NCBI GenBank assembly: GCA_003695455.1
Contig: RFJF01000248.1
Span: 1-10,513, forward strand
Direction of reading: 5' to 3'
DNA: 10,513 bases
Origin: Chloroflexota bacterium
Lineage (GTDB): Bacteria; Chloroflexota; Anaerolineae; 4572-78; J111
The position numbers were made by a program, and so were the translations under genes. The notes beneath the pieces were generated by a model that searched no databases, was not told where the DNA came from, and was given only the letters and a program-made list of their open reading frames with translations. Numbering within the stretch: the stretch's first letter is position 1; each line of letters starts with the position of its first letter. Of the stretch, positions 1 through 6,978 are shown piece by piece.

Positions 1-70
1 CATCCCGCAAAGGCGTGTGCGGCTTTGCCGGTGACGTTCAGGGTAAACCGGCCCACGCCTTTGCGGGATG
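1..70. repeat. Perfect 17-bp inverted repeat at the window edge
   Basis: Bases 1-17 are the exact reverse complement of bases 54-70, with a 36-base loop. Both arms lie within the M20 coding region. The arm begins at base 1, so it may extend beyond the window. It is either a real hairpin in the gene or a foldback artefact of a sequence end. Confidence 0.9.
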
Positions 71-608
71 TTGTCAGCCGGGAGCGGTGGTGCGAACCTT
101 CCAGCACAAAACAGACATTGCTTTGCCTGCCGGCGGCTTCGATGATTTCACGCGAGGTGGGGCTGCTCACTTCTTCGTCGCTGGTGAGGAGCAGGGTGAT
201 TTTTTTGCCGGGCGTCAGGTTGAGCGCCCGCAGCGCTCGCAGGGCAAACAGGGCTATCACAATGCCGCCTTTCATATCGTGCGAACCCGGCCCGCGCCCC
301 ACACCATTTTTCACGGTAAAGGGGCGGCGTTGGGCTTCGTGCAGGGGCCAGACGGTGTCAAAATGGCACAGCAGCAGGATTTGCCCGGAACCGCTGCCAA
401 AGGTGAGCGTGTAGTGGTCGCCAAAATCAGGCTGCGGATGGGTGGCAGCCAGCACGCAGCCCTCGGCGGTAAAGGCCTGCACCAGCATCTGCCCCATTGC
501 ATCTGCCGAGGCTTTGTGCAACGTGGGCGAGTCTTGATTCACCCATCGCGCCAGCGTGCGGAGCATTTCACCTTCCTGGGTGCGCAAATAATCAAGAATT
601 TGAGGCAT
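1..608 (-). CDS. M20-family metallopeptidase/deacylase, carboxypeptidase G2-like (C-terminus outside window)
   Basis: The first 202 codons are present and the 3' end is cut by the window edge. The family is made of di-zinc hydrolases that remove acyl groups or amino acids from amide bonds. Seen in the translation: HFDTVWP at 82-88 (H82 first metal ligand, D84), GPGSHDMKGG at 106-115 (D111 bridging ligand), TSDEEVSS at 142-149 (E145 general base, E146 ligand) and VLEGS at 168-172 (E170 ligand). HxDTVWP and the DMKGG block are typical of the carboxypeptidase G2 branch. The ATG at 606-608 has AAAGGA eight bases upstream. Its start lies inside the end of the upstream GNAT gene (17-base overlap), so the two are probably translationally coupled. 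The dimerisation domain begins near residue 182 (SRKG), and GKAAHA (195-200) is normally followed by a HAG-type motif. Here the reading is HAFAG, and it falls in an edge inverted repeat, so the last residues are suspect. The substrate is unknown. Family assignment is firm. Confidence 0.88.
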   Translation of the reverse strand, partial: MPQILDYLRTQEGEMLRTLARWVNQDSPTLHKASADAMGQMLVQAFTAEGCVLAATHPQPDFGDHYTLTFGSGSGQILLLCHFDTVWPLHEAQRRPFTVKNGVGRGPGSHDMKGGIVIALFALRALRALNLTPGKKITLLLTSDEEVSSPTSREIIEAAGRQSNVCFVLEGSHHRSRLTTSRKGVGRFTLNVTGKAAHAFAG

Positions 609-1167
609 TGAGCAGATCCTTTGCGGTAATGGGGCGCACATATTCTGCCAGTGTGATAATTTGTGTGCCCAAAAACTGGCCGTGTGTATCTTTAAAGGTA
701 AAGCCGTGGCGTTCGTAAAAGCGGCGGGCGGCGGTGTTGCTGGATTGCACCGATACAAAACACTGTGTAATGTTGGCGCGGGCCAGGGCGTCAAATCCGG
801 TTTCAAGAATAGTTTTGCCAATGCGCAGATTTTGGTATTGGGGCAGCACATACAACCGCACCAGCTCGGCGCGGGATTTGGAGGGATGGTAGCGCTTGAG
901 AAAGTGTCCAAAGCCAACGATGTCACTGTTGAGTTGGGCTACGTACAGCCAGTGACCGGCCGCGTTTACTACCGGCGCCAGGTTTTCTATTTTGTAGGCG
1001 CGCTCCAGAAATTCATGCCGGTTTTCGGCAGCGATGGTGTGGTGGTAGGTGGCATCCCAGGTAATCCGGGCAATTTTGGCCACGGGTTGCAAGTCGTCGT
1101 GGGTAGCAGATCGAACGATAATCTTGTTTTCTGACACAATTTCCAGCCTGTCGTAAAAATGTAACAA
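592..1167 (-). CDS. GNAT-family N-acetyltransferase (191 aa)
   Basis: A single-domain GNAT protein that probably moves an acetyl group from acetyl-CoA to an amine. Core motifs visible: beta4 and motif A at about 101-121 (ELVRLYVLPQYQ, then the pyrophosphate loop QNLRIG at 112-117), and motif B with N144, A147 and FYERHGF at 150-156, as in RimI/YhbS-like enzymes. The middle glycine of the usual Q/R-x-x-G-x-G loop is R115, a common variant. The start chosen is TTG at 1165-1167, because AGAGG lies six bases upstream. A GTG at 1135-1137 would give a protein ten residues shorter, but its ribosome-binding site is weaker. The 3' end overlaps the M20 start by 17 bases, and the COG3375-type GNAT gene lies 93 bases upstream on the same strand. 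The substrate cannot be told from sequence. Confidence 0.88.
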   Translation of the reverse strand: MLHFYDRLEIVSENKIIVRSATHDDLQPVAKIARITWDATYHHTIAAENRHEFLERAYKIENLAPVVNAAGHWLYVAQLNSDIVGFGHFLKRYHPSKSRAELVRLYVLPQYQNLRIGKTILETGFDALARANITQCFVSVQSSNTAARRFYERHGFTFKDTHGQFLGTQIITLAEYVRPITAKDLLNASNS

Positions 1168-1260
1168 AAAATTCCTCTGTGAATTCCTGTATCCGGCAGA
1201 GGCATTTGCGCCGCTACCGGGGGAACTTAGAGGAACTTGAGTAACGGTGAGAACCGGTTG

Positions 1261-2142
1261 CTATTCTTGTGAAACGCCGCTGACCCACAGCGGAAAGTCT
1301 GAGGTGGTACGCAATTCCACCCTTTCAATTTTGTAAATGTTGGGTACTTGCGGCCCGGAACTGCGGGCAAAACCTGTTACCACGTATCCGCGCCGAAAGT
1401 AGGTTTCAAAAATATCACGGGTGGATTCTCGCCAGCCGCGGGCAATACCCAGGTCTACTTTTTTGATAGCATTCAGGTCTGGCGGAATCTGAACCAGCAG
1501 GGTTTTTTCTGTCATTTCCAGGTCAGAGGCCATAGGGCGCGGCAGGTTACCTTCCCAGGCGGCAAAATTGACAAACTCGTATTTGTCCAGCCAGTCTTCG
1601 GCCCACGGGCGAGGGGTGGTGCTGCGTATCCGCTCGCGCACGCGGTCGCTCATCAATTCCCATTCCAGCAGAAACCGGTCGGTGCTGAGGCCAATTTGCA
1701 GCGGGTTGTGCACCGCGCCGTAAATATCGCGTGCGTAATGGCGCACCAGCCCGCCCAGTTTTTCAATATTGAGCGTGGCGTTTTTTCCCAGCAGCGGGTC
1801 GTAGGTCCAGACAATCAGGTCAATACCCTGCCTGAGCATCTGTTCGCGCTGCGCCAGTTTCAGTTTCATGCCAATGCCCTGATTCTGGTAGCTGGGCAGC
1901 ACGCCCATTCGCTGTGAAAACAGGTACAGTTTGGTGCCTGACATTCCCAAATAGCCGTACAGAAAGCCAACCAGGTCCGGCCCGTCGTACGCGCCCAGCA
2001 GCACGCCGCCGTTGTTGGCAGCCGAAATAAGCTGGGTGTAGGGGAACACCATTAAATCGGTGTAACCCCACGTGGCCCGCTGAATTTCGTGACATTTTCG
2101 CAGGTCAGTCAATGTTTTGATGGGGTGGATTTTTATGTCCAT
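1261..2142 (-). CDS. COG3375-type GNAT acyltransferase (293 aa)
   Basis: The protein has a GNAT fold in its N-terminal half, with a longer C-terminal extension than simple GNATs. The acyl-CoA loop is in VLPSYQNQGIGMKLKL (81-96, QNQGIG at 86-91). The stretch WTYDPLLGKNATLNIEKLGG (112-131) and the following HYARDIYG are what I recognise as typical of COG3375 predicted acyltransferases. Members of this group occur next to N-succinylamino acid racemases, where a GNAT partner N-succinylates D-amino acids. The start chosen is ATG at 2140-2142 with AAAGGA eight bases upstream. The reading frame stays open for 94 more codons to 2424, but that extension crosses the promoter region and looks non-coding. 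An extended -10 promoter (TGATATACT) lies about 85 bases upstream. The gene probably heads a minus-strand unit with the small GNAT and the M20 gene. Family is fairly sure, substrate is inferred. Confidence 0.87.
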   Translation of the reverse strand: MDIKIHPIKTLTDLRKCHEIQRATWGYTDLMVFPYTQLISAANNGGVLLGAYDGPDLVGFLYGYLGMSGTKLYLFSQRMGVLPSYQNQGIGMKLKLAQREQMLRQGIDLIVWTYDPLLGKNATLNIEKLGGLVRHYARDIYGAVHNPLQIGLSTDRFLLEWELMSDRVRERIRSTTPRPWAEDWLDKYEFVNFAAWEGNLPRPMASDLEMTEKTLLVQIPPDLNAIKKVDLGIARGWRESTRDIFETYFRRGYVVTGFARSSGPQVPNIYKIERVELRTTSDFPLWVSGVSQE

Positions 2143-2230
2143 TCCCTGAATCCTTTTGCAGCACCCCGGCATCAGGTTGAATTTTATTTTGACCAATGGG
2201 TTGAGGCACGGAGTAGAGTGACTGACATTA

Positions 2231-2259
2231 AGTATATCACCGTTAAAAAAAGGCCGCAA
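2231..2259 (-). promoter_or_regulatory. Predicted extended -10 promoter for the COG3375-type GNAT gene
   Basis: Read on the minus strand, TATACT (2231-2236) is preceded by TGA, giving an extended -10 element. TTGCGG (2254-2259) sits 17 bases upstream as a poor -35. The predicted start of transcription is about 80 bases ahead of the ATG at 2142. The divergent promoter for the SDR gene lies about 100 bases away in the same 310-base intergenic stretch (2143-2452), in which I see no gene. Confidence 0.45.
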
Positions 2260-2362
2260 ACGCAAATTGCCTGCCAATTTTGGCAACCTGTGCGGGCGTG
2301 CTCGCCGGACACACCCGGTTGGCCGATGTGGAATTTGAGACGGCAAGAATATTTTCCGGAAT

Positions 2363-2391
2363 CTGTCAGCTAATGGCGCTTGTGTTACAAT
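2363..2391 (+). promoter_or_regulatory. Predicted sigma70-like promoter for the SDR gene
   Basis: CTGTCA (2363-2368) and TACAAT (2386-2391) are separated by exactly 17 bases. The -10 box is preceded by TGT, an extended -10 feature. Matches to consensus are 4 of 6 and 5 of 6. The predicted transcription start is near 2398, giving a leader of about 55 bases. Confidence 0.5.
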
Positions 2392-2452
2392 GCCGCCAAC
2401 AACAACAGGCGGCCGCAATACCAACCACGCCGCCGGGAAAAGAGAGGACGAG

Positions 2453-3214
2453 ATGGATTTTTCAAATAAACGAGTGCTGATTACCGGCGCGTCGCGGGGG
2501 ATAGGTGCTGCCGCTGCACGTGCTTTTGCGCGAGCCGGGGCAACCGTGGCTATTCACTACAACCGCCAGCGCGCTGCCGCGGAATCGGTACGGGAATCGC
2601 TGCCGGGCGCGGGGCACGTGCTGGTACAGGCAGATATTGCCAACCCTGAGTCTGTGCGAACAATGGTTAACGCGGCAATTGCTGGCCTGGGCCACATTGA
2701 TATTTTGGTGAATAACGCCGGCATTTATGAATATCACCCGCTGGCAGAACTGGATTACGATGCGTGGCAGGCTGCGTGGCAGAAAACCATCGGCATTAAT
2801 TTGATTGGCGCGGCCAACGTGAGCTACTGCGTGGCCCGCCATATGATGGCGCAGAATATTGCCGGGCGAATTGTAAATGTGACTTCGCGGGGGGCGTTCC
2901 GCGGCGAGCCGGCAGCCAATGCCTACGGCGCCAGCAAGGCGGGGTTAAATTCTTTCAGCCAATCGCTGGCGCAACATTTGGCCCCGCACAATATTTTTGT
3001 TACAGCAGTGGCGCCCGGTTTTGTTGAAACCGATATGGCTGCCGAGATTCTGGCATCGCCGGAAGGAGAGGGCATCCGGCGGCAAAGCCCGCTGCACCGG
3101 GTGGCCCGTTCTGAAGAAGTGGCGCACACCATTTTGTTTCTGGCCTCGGAAGGCGCCGAATTTTTAACCGGCGCCATTGTTGACGTGAACGGGGCCAGTT
3201 ACCTGCGTTCGTAG
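2453..3214 (+). CDS. Short-chain dehydrogenase/reductase, FabG-like classical SDR (253 aa)
   Basis: A cytosolic NAD(P)-dependent oxidoreductase of classical SDR length. Visible motifs are the cofactor loop TGASRGIG (11-18), D61 after beta3 (QADIA), NNAG (87-90), N116 in helix 4, catalytic S145 (VTSRGAF), and Y158 and K162 (YGASK). Thus the N-S-Y-K tetrad is complete. N37-R38 after the second strand suggests NADP(H) rather than NAD(H). The C-terminal LTGAIVDVNGA block is typical of 3-oxoacyl-ACP reductase-like SDRs, but single SDRs outside a fatty acid cluster often have other substrates. The start is ATG at 2453 with AGAGGA four bases upstream. The frame is open back to 2390, but that would begin inside the predicted -10 box. 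It stands alone as a transcription unit and converges on the membrane gene five bases after its stop. The substrate is unknown. Confidence 0.93.
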   Translation: MDFSNKRVLITGASRGIGAAAARAFARAGATVAIHYNRQRAAAESVRESLPGAGHVLVQADIANPESVRTMVNAAIAGLGHIDILVNNAGIYEYHPLAELDYDAWQAAWQKTIGINLIGAANVSYCVARHMMAQNIAGRIVNVTSRGAFRGEPAANAYGASKAGLNSFSQSLAQHLAPHNIFVTAVAPGFVETDMAAEILASPEGEGIRRQSPLHRVARSEEVAHTILFLASEGAEFLTGAIVDVNGASYLRS

Positions 3215-3219
3215 GCGGG

Positions 3220-3723
3220 TTAGCGACGGCACACCGGCGGGCCGCCCGGCGCTCTAATTTGGGTGTCTGTTCCGCTAAGCCGTAACAGCGGCAGCCCGCC
3301 CACCCGCGAGAAATTGTAGGTGCGGCTGATTTGCGGCGGGTTGTCAGATGAAATGATGCACAGTTCGCAGGTGAGCGTTGTTGGGGTTGTTTCCTGGCAG
3401 AAAAAATAACCGCCCAGCACGGGATGTTGGCCGCCGTAAATGCCCAACTGCCCAAACTCGGCCGGGTTGAGGGTTAAAATCAGGCAGCATTGGCCGGTCA
3501 GCGTTAGCGCGATGATGGCCGTGAAAAGCTGTTTCCGCCCGGCAAACAGCAGCCACATTCCCCGCAGAAAAAACGGCAGCCACAACAGCAGCAGAACCAC
3601 GTACACAATCGGCGTCCAGGTAATCCACGGGGGAGCCAGCCAGATGGGCTGGCTGACGGCCAGATACCCGGCGGCAACCAGCAACCCTGCCGCAGCGGCC
3701 AAATGTTTTACACTGCTGTGCAT
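3220..3723 (-). CDS. Hypothetical membrane protein with three predicted helices (167 aa)
   Basis: I do not recognise this family. The N-terminal half is strongly hydrophobic, with likely membrane helices at about 7-25, 36-60 and 66-86. The C-terminal 80 residues are soluble and carry five cysteines (C109, C119, C122, and C79-C80 at the end of helix 3) plus C165 near the end, including a CxxC-like CELC at 119-122. With an N-in start, three helices would put the cysteine-bearing tail outside, where disulfides could form; this is inference. The start ATG at 3721-3723 has GAGG eight bases upstream. The gene converges on the SDR with a five-base gap, and no terminator is visible between them. It is probably a lone gene of lineage-restricted function. 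Confidence 0.65.
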   Translation of the reverse strand: MHSSVKHLAAAAGLLVAAGYLAVSQPIWLAPPWITWTPIVYVVLLLLWLPFFLRGMWLLFAGRKQLFTAIIALTLTGQCCLILTLNPAEFGQLGIYGGQHPVLGGYFFCQETTPTTLTCELCIISSDNPPQISRTYNFSRVGGLPLLRLSGTDTQIRAPGGPPVCRR

Positions 3724-3870
3724 GATTCAACCCTCGGTGCAATGGAGTGGATGATAATTTAGTGTAACACATAATTAGATGTTGCATCAAGGTGAAATGG
3801 TAGTTTGTGAAACTTTTTTTGCCCTGCCTCGTATTCTATCCTGTACAACAAAAACACGGGGTGAGGAAAA

Positions 3871-4080
3871 ATGTTTGGTTATTCAGCTTTCGAACTGGTC
3901 AATTTTACGCTTGACACAGCAGGCGACCAACAACAAACTGCCGGCGACCAGAATTTGATACCACCGCAGCCGGCAGGCGTGCAACCGGACGGCGAACTGA
4001 GTTTGAAACACAGTGCAACAAGAAACGCGGCCCGCACCTTTGCCAGATTCCTCAAATCGCCGCCGTTGCCGGCAGCCTGA
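3871..4080 (+). CDS. Weak small ORF, possible hypothetical protein (69 aa)
   Basis: An ATG preceded by TGAGG with a four-base spacer opens 69 codons, followed after about 30 bases by a strong terminator. The ribosome-binding site and the terminator are the only support. The product is polar, has no membrane segment, and carries a short duplication (TAGDQ at 16-20 and 23-27). No family is recognisable. The minus strand is also open across this stretch (to about 4122), so the frame may be open by chance. It may be a decayed gene or spacer rather than a real protein. Confidence 0.28.
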   Translation: MFGYSAFELVNFTLDTAGDQQQTAGDQNLIPPQPAGVQPDGELSLKHSATRNAARTFARFLKSPPLPAA

Positions 4081-4111
4081 ACACCTACCGCCAAACAACT
4101 GTACCGCAGCA

Positions 4112-4142
4112 AAAAAGGCCAAACGCTTGTTTTGGCCTTTTT
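4112..4142. terminator. Bidirectional rho-independent terminator
   Basis: A perfect 12-bp stem: AAAAAGGCCAAA at 4112-4123 pairs with TTTGGCCTTTTT at 4131-4142 around the seven-base loop CGCTTGT. The A-run and T-run give a U-tract in both directions. It serves the minus-strand ATPase-MscS unit (stop at 4202) and any plus-strand transcript across the small ORF. Confidence 0.85.
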
Positions 4143-4201
4143 GATTTATATTTGTGGATACAACGGCTGCACACCGAAATTTGGGAATTTGAATTCCGGG
4201 T

Positions 4202-5212
4202 TCAGGATGCAGGGTTCAACTGTGCCAACTGCTCGGTGTTGATTAACCCGGCCCGCATAAATTCACGGATAACCGTCTCGGTCATTTCGCTGGCAAACAG
4301 CGCCTCGTAGCGAATATCCAGCACATAGGCTTTGAGCCGCATTTTCAGCAGCGAGCGCCCCTGGTGCACCTCATTTTTTACAATGACGGTAATCGGTTTG
4401 TTGAGAAAAACGTAACGCGAAACTGCTGCCGCCCGGTACGCAATTTTCTTGGCCTGAATCAGTTCGATGTCCGGCGGCAGGTAAAATTCCGAGACAACCT
4501 GCGCGTTTGACTCTCCGGCGTTGGCATTGGAGACGGATTGGCCCATCACCTCGCTGTTGGGGATGGAAACCAGGTTGTCGTCCGGCGTTACAATCCGCAC
4601 CGACCGCAGCCCAATTTGCAGCACCTCGCCGTAGTGGCTGCCAATTTCAACTTTGTCACCCACCTGAAACGGCCGGTCCAGCACAATCATAATTCCCCCA
4701 AAAATATTCTTCAGAATATCCTGCGAGGCGAACCCCAGCGCAATTCCGGCCGACGCCGAAATTGCAATCAGCGTTTGAATGGGCAGCGCAAAGGCGTTGG
4801 TGGCAATAATGTATGCCGCCGCCGCCCAGCCCAAAATGTGAATCATTGGAATGAGCCGTTTGATGGTCAACCGCAACTGGGTGGAAAATTCGGCCATTCG
4901 TTCCAGGGTGTGAGTGAGCTGGCGGATAATAAACAGCGCCGCCAGAAAAAAGACAATTGTCCAGACAATGCCGCCAAACGTAATTTTCCACGTTTTCTGA
5001 AGTGACGGCTCGGCGGTTTCTTCGCCGTCCGGGGCGGACTCTTGTTGGGCCGGCGAGGTGTTGGCGGCCGGCGCCGGTTCTGCTGCAACGTCCGCTTCTG
5101 CCGGGAGTTCGGCCTGGGCCACCAGCCCGCCGCCCATCAGCAATTGCCAGCCAATGACGCCAACACACACCAGAAACACAAATCCGGTGACGTAGTTTTT
5201 AAATTTTGACAT
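4202..5212 (-). CDS. Small-conductance mechanosensitive channel, MscS family (336 aa)
   Basis: A heptameric membrane channel family that opens under membrane tension to release solutes. The order is: a hydrophobic N-terminus (8-30) ending in a good signal peptidase I site (VAQA then E, at 34/35), an Ala/Pro/Glu-rich linker (35-70) outside the membrane, helices at about 76-97 and 120-142, and the pore helix TM3 with the MscS signature ALGFASQDILKNIFGG (158-173) leading into VLDRPFQVGDKV (177-188). The beta domain follows (IVTPDDNLVSIPNSEV, 207-222), then an alpha/beta cytoplasmic vestibule to the end. The cleavable signal plus disordered linker is more elaborate than the E. coli channel. The ATG at 5210-5212 has GGAG six bases upstream, directly after the stop of the ATPase gene 11 bases away, so both are in one operon. 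The stop codon lies in a small direct repeat (GGGTTCA at 4197-4203 and 4212-4218). Confidence 0.93.
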   Translation of the reverse strand: MSKFKNYVTGFVFLVCVGVIGWQLLMGGGLVAQAELPAEADVAAEPAPAANTSPAQQESAPDGEETAEPSLQKTWKITFGGIVWTIVFFLAALFIIRQLTHTLERMAEFSTQLRLTIKRLIPMIHILGWAAAAYIIATNAFALPIQTLIAISASAGIALGFASQDILKNIFGGIMIVLDRPFQVGDKVEIGSHYGEVLQIGLRSVRIVTPDDNLVSIPNSEVMGQSVSNANAGESNAQVVSEFYLPPDIELIQAKKIAYRAAAVSRYVFLNKPITVIVKNEVHQGRSLLKMRLKAYVLDIRYEALFASEMTETVIREFMRAGLINTEQLAQLNPAS

Positions 5213-5223
5213 AACAAGCTCCG

Positions 5224-6546
5224 TTAGTGAATGATGTTGTCTGATTTGAGAACCCGCACAATGGGCCGGTACAAAAACGGGTGAATCTGGTAACCGGTTT
5301 CATTTTTTTCCAGATACCCTTTGTTGGCCATGCGGTTGAGCAGCAGCAAACTTTGCTGAACATCCTGATGAAAGATTAGCGCGTGGTGTTCCTCGTTCAA
5401 CGAATCGTGCTGCAAAAAAGCAATCAGCGTAAAATGTTCTTCTGCCGGAAGTTGGTACAAAAATGACGGGTTAAAGTCGATGGTGGCCGGCAGGGTTAAA
5501 CTGGCGTGCGAGAATCGCTTGTACGAGCGCAGCAGAAACAAAATAGCCACAGTAATGTTGCCCATTGCCAGTTCTGACAACTGTTGGAAAAACAGATTCT
5601 TCAGGTAGGTCTGCCGTTCTTTTTCAGTTTTCAATTTTCTGAACCGGCGCGAGTTGGTGATTTCCGGGTTGGGTTTGAACCGCAACCGTCGCCCGCTGGC
5701 TTTGTGACGTTTCAAAATAATCTCTTCGTAGCCGGCCCGGGGCATGGTATCGAGCATAATTTTGCGGTGAACGTATTCATCAATATTGAGCACTTTGGCA
5801 AAGTACTCCCAACTGTAAATGGTGCAAGTAATCAGCCAGTGGATTTTTTGGTGCGTGCGAGAAACAAACAGCAAGAATCGCTCCAGCGCATCAAATCCAA
5901 AGGTGGTGCGCAAAAAAATTTGTTGCAGGTTTTCAACAAAAAAGACCCGCTGCTCCGGCAGTTCAATGATTCGCGCTTCAAGTTCGTCAATGGTTTGGCA
6001 GCCTGCGGGCAAACCGGTGTGGGCCAGTTTCTGTTTTAAAAATTCAAACAGTACGTCTACCTCAAAAATAGTTTCGGTATCCAGAAAATCTATTTTGACA
6101 ATCGAATAATCGCTGTAAAGCTGCTGTTCGGCCAGGTTGAGCAGGGTGGTTTTGCCGCATCCTCGCTCGCCGATGAGCGCGGTGGTGGTGAATTTTCCGT
6201 TTTGCCAGCGTTCCAGTTCTTCTTGCAGCATATCCAGCTCAGCCTGCCGGGCCGCAAAAAACTGGTTGTTGGGCAGCGGTGAGAGACAGAATAATTCAAG
6301 ATAATCTTCCGGCAGGGCGTTGATGTGTTTCTCGGCATCGGTAATGAAACGGGCAAAACTTTCTTCGGCATCGGCCCGTTTGGGGGCCAGGCCGGTCATT
6401 TCTCGCAGGCGGAACAAATTACACCGTGACCGATAAATAGCGCCGGACACCAGATCAGACAGGTGCGGCAGGTACTGTTTAACCCGGCCGGAAACTTTGC
6501 GCCGGTACGAGGTCATCTTTTTGTTCAAAGTTGTGCTGGCCAGCAT
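5224..6546 (-). CDS. P-loop ATPase, AAA/STAND-like, in operon with an MscS channel (440 aa)
   Basis: A soluble ATPase with no membrane segment. A basic N-terminal region (1-50, rich in R and K) is followed by a helical segment with NNQFFAARQAELDML (93-107), typical of the lead-in to ORC/STAND-like AAA domains. Walker A is GERGCGKT (126-133). The likely Walker B is RVFFVEN (200-206), with E205 where an Asp is usual. A polar sensor-1-like strand is HWLITCT (236-242). The C-terminal part (about 365-435) reads like a winged helix (LLLNRMANKGYLEKNETGYQIHPF). The start ATG at 6544-6546 has AAAGGAG five bases upstream. The stop is 11 bases from the MscS start. Co-transcription suggests it senses a signal or controls the channel; this is inference. 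A DNA-binding regulator or a signalling NTPase are the alternatives. I do not recognise a characterised homologue. Confidence 0.85.
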   Translation of the reverse strand: MLASTTLNKKMTSYRRKVSGRVKQYLPHLSDLVSGAIYRSRCNLFRLREMTGLAPKRADAEESFARFITDAEKHINALPEDYLELFCLSPLPNNQFFAARQAELDMLQEELERWQNGKFTTTALIGERGCGKTTLLNLAEQQLYSDYSIVKIDFLDTETIFEVDVLFEFLKQKLAHTGLPAGCQTIDELEARIIELPEQRVFFVENLQQIFLRTTFGFDALERFLLFVSRTHQKIHWLITCTIYSWEYFAKVLNIDEYVHRKIMLDTMPRAGYEEIILKRHKASGRRLRFKPNPEITNSRRFRKLKTEKERQTYLKNLFFQQLSELAMGNITVAILFLLRSYKRFSHASLTLPATIDFNPSFLYQLPAEEHFTLIAFLQHDSLNEEHHALIFHQDVQQSLLLLNRMANKGYLEKNETGYQIHPFLYRPIVRVLKSDNIIH

Positions 6547-6563
6547 AGCGTCTCCTTTATAGC

Positions 6564-6598
6564 GTTGGGTTCAGGGGCCGGCAGTCAGGCTGCCCAAC
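6564..6598 (-). promoter_or_regulatory. Possible leader hairpin ahead of the ATPase gene
   Basis: GTTGGG (6564-6569) pairs with CCCAAC (6593-6598), and an overlapping inner stem GGCAG/CTGCC (6580-6584 and 6590-6594) competes with it. It ends about ten bases before the AAAGGAG ribosome-binding site. The mutually exclusive stems could affect translation, but this may be chance. Confidence 0.25.
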
Positions 6599-6733
6599 CC
6601 AAAAAATTGGTCAGTATTCAAATGATAGTTGGTGACAACCTCAGTATAAAGTAAAACCGCCGGGCCTGATAGCGTAATCACTGCGGTTGTTGACTTAAAT
6701 AAATTGCGGCAAACTGCGTGAAAATAACCACCC

Positions 6734-6752
6734 CCCCGTAGAAACTACGGGG
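6734..6752. repeat. Palindromic motif CCCCGTAG-AAA-CTACGGGG, full copy
   Basis: A perfect 8-bp stem with a three-base loop. The first 16 bases recur exactly at 6879-6894. It has no U-tract, so it is not a terminator. It resembles a dispersed intergenic palindrome (REP-like) or a protein-binding site. Confidence 0.8.
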
Positions 6753-6821
6753 TAACCGTGAGCAGTAAATACGGAAAGTCTGTGGTGATTACCTCATCAG
6801 CGTGCCTCCAAAAGAGTGGTC

Positions 6822-6850
6822 TTGCCACATTTGTCCTGACACGACATAAT
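6822..6850 (+). promoter_or_regulatory. Predicted sigma70-like promoter, plus strand
   Basis: TTGCCA (6822-6827) and CATAAT (6845-6850) each match consensus at 5 of 6 and are separated by exactly 17 bases. Transcription would start near 6857, about 480 bases before the cytochrome b start. It would give that operon a long leader or drive a short untranslated RNA. No coding frame follows closely. Confidence 0.5.
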
Positions 6851-6878
6851 ATTTGGATTTTGCCGGCAGTCTGTGCAA

Positions 6879-6894
6879 CCCCGTAGAAACTACG
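6879..6894. repeat. Second, partial copy of the CCCCGTAGAAACTACG motif
   Basis: It is identical over 16 bases to 6734-6749. The right arm ends in CTACGC rather than CTACGGGG, so the stem here is only 5 bp (CGTAG/CTACG). It lies just downstream of the predicted promoter at 6822-6850 and would be in its transcript. Confidence 0.75.
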
Positions 6895-6978
6895 CAAACC
6901 CCGCTCAATACACGTATTTTTCCGAAATTATTGCCACCATAAACCCGAAGACTCTACGCTACACGAGAAGCCAAAATA

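Noticed and set aside
15..611. A 198-codon open frame on the plus strand
   Set aside because: The opposite strand encodes clear M20 metal-ligand motifs in the right order, while this frame shows nothing protein-like.
2143..2424. N-terminal extension of the COG3375-type GNAT frame
   Set aside because: It crosses the intergenic region holding two divergent promoters, has no conserved content, and the ATG at 2142 has a better ribosome-binding site.
3212..3260. Terminator between the convergent SDR and membrane genes
   Set aside because: The stretch is GC-rich with only short imperfect pairing and no T-run, and most of it is coding.
3879..4122. Minus-strand frames opposite the 69-codon ORF
   Set aside because: They begin in the terminator arm or just beside it, lack a ribosome-binding site and give low-complexity Cys/Gly-rich translations.
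4656..5168. 170-codon minus-strand frame overlapping the MscS gene
   Set aside because: It is a shifted frame of the same strand; the MscS frame holds the full family signature and a good start.
6734..6894. CRISPR array
   Set aside because: Only two copies of a short palindrome exist, 145 bases apart, with no regular spacers and no cas genes.
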